From: Buxus sempervirens
Taxonomy: Eukaryota; Streptophyta; Magnoliopsida; Buxales; Buxaceae
Assembly: GCA_947561395.2 (NCBI GenBank)
Contig: OX387194.1
Span: 22,678,048 to 22,742,047, forward strand
Length of the DNA stretch: 64,000 nucleotides
Reading direction: 5' to 3'
Translations under genes and position numbers: made by a program
Part shown: piece after piece, positions 58,053 to 64,000 of the stretch
Layout of the letters: every line of letters starts with the position of its first letter
Numbering within the stretch: position 1 is the first letter of the stretch
The notes under the pieces: generated by a model
Databases searched by the model: none
Told to the model about the DNA's origin: nothing
The model's input: only the letters and a program-made list of their open reading frames with translations

Positions 58053-60490
58053 CTATCATTAGATAACTAAACTTCAAGGGGCAAACAAGAATTCATAATT
58101 TTAAATCTCAACTTGTATTTATAAAAAGACCTAAGTATTCCTAAAAAATGTGGACTTCTATAAGCTTGGTGGATTTGGTATCTCCAATGCGTCTTTGCCT
58201 CTACATAACTATATTATGGTTTTTCATAAATGTAAGTGTAAATTACAGTGAGACCCATAGACACAATTAACTTCCTCAAGTCTTAACAATGACAACATAC
58301 TCATTTCAAATACAATAAAATGGGTTTAATGATCTATGATGGAAAGGGATTATTTGACCAAATGATAAATGTACATTGATAAAACAAAAGATAGTTTCCT
58401 TATCAGTATTGATTTGGTGGTTTTTTAAAATTTTGGATATGAAATTATCTTAAAAGGTTAGGGAAAAGAAATCAATAAAAATCATATGGGGGTAAAGTAG
58501 AGGATCTAGTGAAATAGGATTATAGAAAATTTGAGCCAATAAAATGATTCTAGGGCATTTATCTTAATACATTTAATAGCAAGTTTAAATATTGACAAAA
58601 TAATTAATTCATTTGTTGACATCAGAACTAGTTTTAACAATTTAAGCAAGTTGAAAAAAAATTCTATTACTTTTCTTTTAAAAACATTAATGTGGGCAAT
58701 GGTACGTAGTTTTAAAACTTTAGGTTAACTTGTCGTGATATTTTAATAATTCATATTGCAAAGTTATATGTATTCTTTTTTAAATAATTTCTGGAGTGAA
58801 ACACAACCTTCAACAATTAAATCATCTTAAACTATAGCCCTAAAGTTGAATGGATGAACTTGCACTAACTTCATGTGCATTTAGTGTGCTTATGATACGG
58901 CTAGGAAGAAGAAAACATAAATATAGAGAAAAATTCCCAGTTTTGGAGGGAAAACTCTGTTAGTTGATGTAGCAGAATAAGATTCATGAAAAACAAATTT
59001 TGTGAATTCCCAGGAACAATGATCTCACCACAAGAGCAACCTAAGTGTGTTGCCTCCCAAGGTATTCACGTCTCAAAGCCTTCGTTGGTTTTTCTTGAGA
59101 GAGTTTTGATGGTAAACACCCCCCCCCCCCCCATCTCTTTAATTTTCTATATATATAGCCTCTTTACAAACCCTAGGCAATGATATGACGTGGGATCCTT
59201 AGGGATCTCAATTCTTGGCCATAGGATCAAACTAAAAAATTATTTATATTGTTTCCTTTATATTCTTTTATTTAAAATTTTGGGCTTCTACAAATTGCAA
59301 TCATGCCCATTAAAATATTACAATTGGCCACCAAGAATAGGAAATTAATTTGTGAAATCTCTTTTGCATACAATTATTTGCTTGTTTATCCTTCCACCAT
59401 ACTGTATTCCACATGAGCCAATAGGATTGGAATAATATCACTGATAAAATCCCTAGCTCATATAATTTTTAATTCTTAATCTATAATTCAGTTGGACTCC
59501 AAAATCATTCTAAAACATTTTCACAAATAAATAAATAAATAAATAAATAAATATATATATTTTTTGAAAACAATCTTTCACAAAATCTACTGGCTAGTTT
59601 TTCTTTTTCTTTCAAGTCCAACTACATACAGATATCTTGAATATACTATCTTATTTAGAGATTGGTGGATTCCTTATTGAACATTTATACAACTTTATTA
59701 AATCATGCACAAGACCTAACATCATCTGAATATTTAATCTTCAAAGACCATTATCAATTGACTCAGTCAAAGCACATGTGAATAATAAAAAAAATTGCAT
59801 AAGTTTCCCAGGTCTAAGGATGTCTAAGCTAATTGTGCTGAATAACCTTTTTAACATCAGTGATCACTTCCAAAAGGTATCCATATATGTTCCAGTTCAG
59901 TGCATGGACTCTTACAGTGCACCCACTCATTTGCTTAAGGTCACTACCTCAATGACGGAGTTCATCACCCTATCTTATAGCGGCACCACTAGTGTAGACC
60001 TTTTTATATATCAAATATGTATCTTGGTCTAGAACAATGAGTAATACAAAGAACCGAAAAATCATAAGTCCCCCTACCTTTGATTCCTTAATCATTGGCA
60101 TGATTTTTCTACAATGTTACTCAAAGTTTTTTAATCTTTGTAACATCACATGTTACAATCAAAAACCCGAATAAATAAATATATGCTAAATATGGAGATA
60201 TAATAAATTATGCAATAATTATTCAAAAAATGGGTTTTGAGGGCATATATGTCGAACACACTCTATACCAAGTGTACCAATTTGACAAAGATAATCTAGA
60301 TCCCCTTTACTGAATTCAAAATTACAGCTATTATTCATCAAGCATTCCTAACAAACCTCTCTTAAAGACATGCCAAAGGAACCTAAAAAAAATACTATAC
60401 TCCCAACTACTAACCTTATCTCTTAAAACCAACAACATCCCAAGAAAATCTCAAAAGATAATAAACAATCAACCATAAATTATACACAAA
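58053..60490. other. AT-rich DNA, no gene recognised
   Basis: Contains a C run at 59121-59133 and an (AAAT)n tract at 59527-59560. It may include the decayed 3' untranslated part and LTR of the gypsy element whose integrase end lies at 60500-61000 on the minus strand, but no ends were identified. Confidence 0.35.
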
Positions 60491-60499
60491 ATAGAAAAG

Positions 60500-61000
60500 C
60501 TAAATATAACTTTTAGAAACATATTAACTCTCTCCCTTTGAAAATTAACCTTGTTCTCAAGGTTCAAATTTAGAAATCTATTTTGCATGTTATACCACAT
60601 TTCCTATGTAGCATTTTCAAGAAAATAATTTGATCACTAAATAAAGACCCCATTATTTTTATCAACCATATCTGACAAAAACTGATATGGCTTTAATTTG
60701 AAGCTGTCCTTCTTCACCAATAGGATGGAATTTAGTTTGAGTAATAACCCGCTAACCCAATTTCTTTTGAAGGACTGACCATGAAACATTAGGTGTATAT
60801 GAGAACCTTCTGGTAGCTTCAATTTATAGGCTATGCTCGAAAATTATGACCAAGATAAATTGAAGCTTGTCGATAAGGTTGTAATTAAAGATAAATAGCC
60901 ACCCTCTCAAAACTCACATTTTATTAGATTGGTATTGTCATTTTGATTCATTTAGTATTAAGCTTGCTGTAAAATCTCCCTCGATAGTCGAATCACTAAT
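60500..61000 (-). pseudogene. pol: Decayed gypsy (chromovirus-like) integrase C-terminus
   Basis: Reading leftward in one main frame with stops: EGGYLSLITTLSTSFNLSW, then IAYKLKLPEGSHIHLMFH and SFKRNWV, then FLENAT (chromodomain-like), then LNLENKVNFQ at about 60540-60575. This order matches the end of plant gypsy polyproteins: the integrase C-terminal GPY/F-type region, then a chromodomain, then the closing N-L-E-D-K-V motif. Function was DNA integration; here only about 500 bases remain, with stop codons. Confidence 0.7.
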
Positions 61001-61042
61001 TCATGCTCACGTAATTGCCTGTCTATAGCTACTACACTTGAA

Positions 61043-61256
61043 TCTATACTATTAATAAAGAGAAGAGGGGGGAATTTTCCCCTAGATTCTAGCCCCCCCT
61101 CCCCCTTTTTTTTTCCAAACATTGCCCTCCCCAAACAAAATAATCCCCCACTGTATCACAACTACTTTCCCCCGTTCAAATTTAAAGATGTTGTAACTAC
61201 CTCGAGCTATTTATCTAAGTGGGCCCCACATTTTCTACGCGCGTGTAGCCCCCTAG
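61043..61256 (+). mobile_element. Short non-autonomous Helitron (214 bp)
   Basis: Starts TCTATACTATTAATAAAG directly after an A (61042) and ends CCCCCTAG directly before a T (61257). A hairpin CTAC/GTAG stem (61235-61248) lies a few bases before the end. A 5' TC, a 3' CTRR, a subterminal hairpin and insertion between A and T without duplication are the Helitron hallmarks. No Rep/helicase is present. Confidence 0.85.
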
Positions 61257-62341
61257 TTTAATTAGAAAAAAAATACTTTAGACTTTTGTAGCTCTCTATA
61301 TTTAAAACTTTACTACAATAAATTAAGCAAAAACACACAATCAAAAGTTACAAAACAAATAAATGCTATGAGGAAATAATTTTGCGATATGCAATAAAAT
61401 AATTTTAAGATATACATAAAACCATCCTTAGCTTTGAAATTCAAAACTGAGTCAGGCCAAGCATCAACATAACTATTCCAATCTTAATTACTAGGCTTTA
61501 TGGAACTGGGACAAATATTCTCGTGATCCTCAATATTCAGGCTTAAAACCAATTTATATAGGCCAAGCTTAATGGGCATAATGGGTCGTGCCTAAAATTG
61601 CCACCCTAAAGTCGCGAACTCAAGTGTTTCCAAATCTATATATTATATATAGAAAAAAAGGTCTTTTCCTTCCAATTCATCCAAGTCTTTATACTCCAAA
61701 CCCTGAATCCTTGTAGCTCCACATCATCCAGTGATGTGGCTGCTTATTTGGGGGCAACTGATTCTAGAGGTGTGGTGATTGTAAATGGCAGACAAAGGCT
61801 ATGGCAGTCAGTGTTAAACCCCGTTCCAATACCCTTAGCACACCCTAATCAGCAAGCTTGTTGTGCAGGTGAAGTTGGAGAAGCCCAAGCTTGAAGCCAG
61901 CAAAGTGGATAAGCCCCGGCTAGTCAGTAGCCTAGGAAGGTGAACAATCCCCCGAGCCTTAAATAAGATTGGTTGTGTTGAGAAAAATAGCTGAGTGTTG
62001 GTGTTGTATGTAAACAGGAGGAGTGGCAAACTTGTAATACTTGTGTCTAGCGGAGGAGTTGCTTAAGTGAAGAATAGCCAAAGGGAAAGCCCCATTCGAC
62101 CAAACCCTTTCCCTCTTCACTTTCTTCTCTCCCACTCACTCATTTCTTCATCTCCTTCTATTTAACTTCTCCCTATCTCATTCCCTCCCTTTACCAAACC
62201 CATTTGAAAAGTTTGCTTGCAAGAAGAGGAAGAAGAAAACCTAAGAAGCCATTTTCGTTTGGGGGTTTGCTTGGTGAGATTGGGGGAAAATCTCAAGAAG
62301 CCTACAAGGTGTTGTTCGTGGGTTGCAAAGGAAGCAAGAAG
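61257..62341. other. Unannotated segment before LTR F
   Basis: Includes a CT-rich stretch at 62095-62200 and a short open frame at 62204-62398 that runs into LTR F. These resemble the leader of another LTR, but no ends were found. Confidence 0.35.
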
Positions 62342-64000
62342 TGTAAAATCCCGAATTTTAATAACATAAAAAATATTTTAGATTTTGTTGTTTATTAGTT
62401 TAATTAATGAAAAATTTTAATAATTGAGAAGAGGAAATTAATTTGAGCTAAATTTAAAATCTAAATAGGATGAATTATTTAAAATGGGAAAATTTTATTT
62501 ATTTGGGGAAGATGCTGGTGTAGGTTATCTGTGGAGTGGCAGGTACCTGATCGCACACTTAAATGAGTTGAATAGGTAGGAATCCTTGCGTGGGCTAGCA
62601 TGCACCAAATCAAGTGGTTTTAAAACTCGTCGAGAGGCAAAGTGTATTTAAAGTAAGTATAAATACTTAGCGTATTTAGACTCTAGGGTTTTCGTTTTCG
62701 CATACTTTTGGAGTTCGAAGGATTTTGGCTGGGAGTCCTAGGGCGTTCGGGAGAAGAGCAATATCGTGTGTTCCAGTAGATCGAAGGGTTTTCATCATGT
62801 GTTCCAGTCGATCGAAGGGTTTTCATCGATCGGAGGGTTTTCATCGATTAGAGGGTGTTCAGAAAAATTACCGCGCGACCAGAGAAGGTTTTGGGCGACA
62901 ATCGATGTTTCACTTCCAGTTCCCTGAGTTGCAGTGCAAGGGTTTGAACGTGCAAGAGGTGAGTAGCATCGTTTTAAAACTAGGTTTTCGTATTGATTCG
63001 TGAGTTTAATCTGAATGCATGTGTTTTCTGGAAGAAGATAATCCGAGTGTGGGTTTTCTCTAAGATTGAATGAGATAAATAAAAATGCGGTGAGAATAAT
63101 TTCAAAGGTGTTTTAAATGTCTTCTGGGGATATTAGGAGACTAAGGAAATTGTCACAGAGAGAAAAAGTTCGGCCAGTGGTGTAGATTTGGAAATAATAG
63201 AGAGTTGAAAATCCAGGGTAGTATCCGCTGAGCTGGCGCTAACTGGTGCCAACTACAGGTAGTCGGCGCAAGGATTTTTCCCCTATCCGCCGAGCTCGCG
63301 CTCATCGCGCGCCTAGCTCGCGCGGACTCGTTTTCTTTCCGCCAATCTCGCGCTAATCTCATGCGTATCGTGCGCCTAGTTCGCGCCCAGTCCGGTTTTT
63401 ATCAAAAAGCCCGGTTTGGGTTTAATACCTAGATGAGTGATTCAGGAGCCCATAAAATTCTAGGAGATGTGTTTACCCTTCAATAGCCTACAACCAAAAT
63501 TTGAGCCCGAAACTCCTTGTAGATTTGTCTAGAAAAATTATATACCAAAAGTCAACGTTTTTAACCAGACTTGGAATATTTTGAGGTCCGAAACTTTTTG
63601 TCTCAGAATTGATTGCTTTTTGGTATGGTGACCTTATAGGGGATCCTAAGACTATTCCACTCATCCAAAATGTGTTTATAGGGTTTTATGACATTCGTTT
63701 GATTGATTTGGATTATGAAAGCGAAATTGAAAATCTAGGAACTGTTTTGCTGGTTTATGTTTAATCGAAGTTTGGATGTTGTAGTTGAATCTGTATAATG
63801 TGTTTACTTCTGAAAAGTCAGTTTTGAAACCATATTTGTTTTACTGAAATTTCATCTAAACTATTATGCTAGTTGACCTTTGAATGCACAGTGCACTTCA
63901 GGAATGATTTACTTGAATATTGTTTTATATCGGTGACCGGTTTAGGATTATCTCTTATTCTGTTCTGGGGAAATTATTTGAGAATTTACTTTGAGGACTC
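62342..64000 (+). repeat. LTR F, truncated by the window end
   Basis: Starts TGTAAAATCCCGAATTTTAA and follows the layout of solo LTR E. TATAAATA lies at 62658-62665. The donor GCAAGAG/GTGAGT has its exon end at 62958, followed by AGCATCGTTTTAAAACT, which matches the text after the donor in LTR E. A GC-rich block of GCTCGCG words (63225-63400) corresponds to the CGCCGA/TCGGCG block at about 51600-51760. The right end is outside the window. Confidence 0.75.

Noticed and set aside
59121..59133. C homopolymer as regulatory or G-quadruplex site
   Set aside because: A single homopolymer run; no structured G-tract pattern and no promoter nearby.

Overview
This window is nuclear DNA from a flowering plant with a large, transposon-rich genome. 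The evidence is nested LTR retrotransposons with 2-4 kb LTRs, plant-type hAT, Harbinger-like and Helitron elements, an L1-type LINE remnant, and a split host gene with GT-AG introns. I cannot name the species. No bacterial genes, tRNA, rRNA or CRISPR loci were seen.

Layout. (1) 141-12708: a complete retrotransposon on the minus strand (element A). It has 2.05 kb LTRs, a primer site, a polypurine tract and gag, but no pol. A 656 bp hAT element (8055-8710) splits its gag. (2) 12709-26040: a host gene on the plus strand. Three phase-compatible 3' exons (16206-16348, 25465-25558, 25646-25988) flank a 9.1 kb intron. That intron holds a LINE remnant, a hairpin-bearing tandem repeat and an LTR-type segment (19661-23262). 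(3) 26700-27875: a Harbinger-like element. (4) About 30-34.3 kb: an LTR-like promoter segment carrying a solo LTR (30628-32159). (5) 34359-58047: a nest. Solo LTR C (minus) is split by full-length element B (plus, 36651-56397), and B is itself hit by solo LTR D (46372-49583) and solo LTR E (50993-53362). Perfect 5 bp target-site duplications define every step. (6) 58053-64000: AT-rich DNA, a decayed gypsy integrase end, a 214 bp Helitron and the start of another LTR (62342 to the window end).

A, B, C, D, G and I look like one related group of Ty3/gypsy-type elements. Their LTRs begin TGTMAGCACC-like and most end near GTGCGCACA. A and B share a primer site of the TGGYGACTCCACTGGGGA type and carry gag without any visible reverse transcriptase, so they probably move with borrowed enzymes.

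The most unusual signal is that this group is packed with short inverted repeats whose two arms change together while the loop stays the same. They occur as tandem arrays inside A and B, as clusters around the LTR promoters, and as a hairpin shared by several LTR families. Each LTR also has a consensus-like 5' splice donor about 115-320 bp after its TATA box, and A and B have an acceptor-like site just before gag. This suggests that gag mRNA is made by splicing out a leader that contains the primer site, plus the hairpin array in B.
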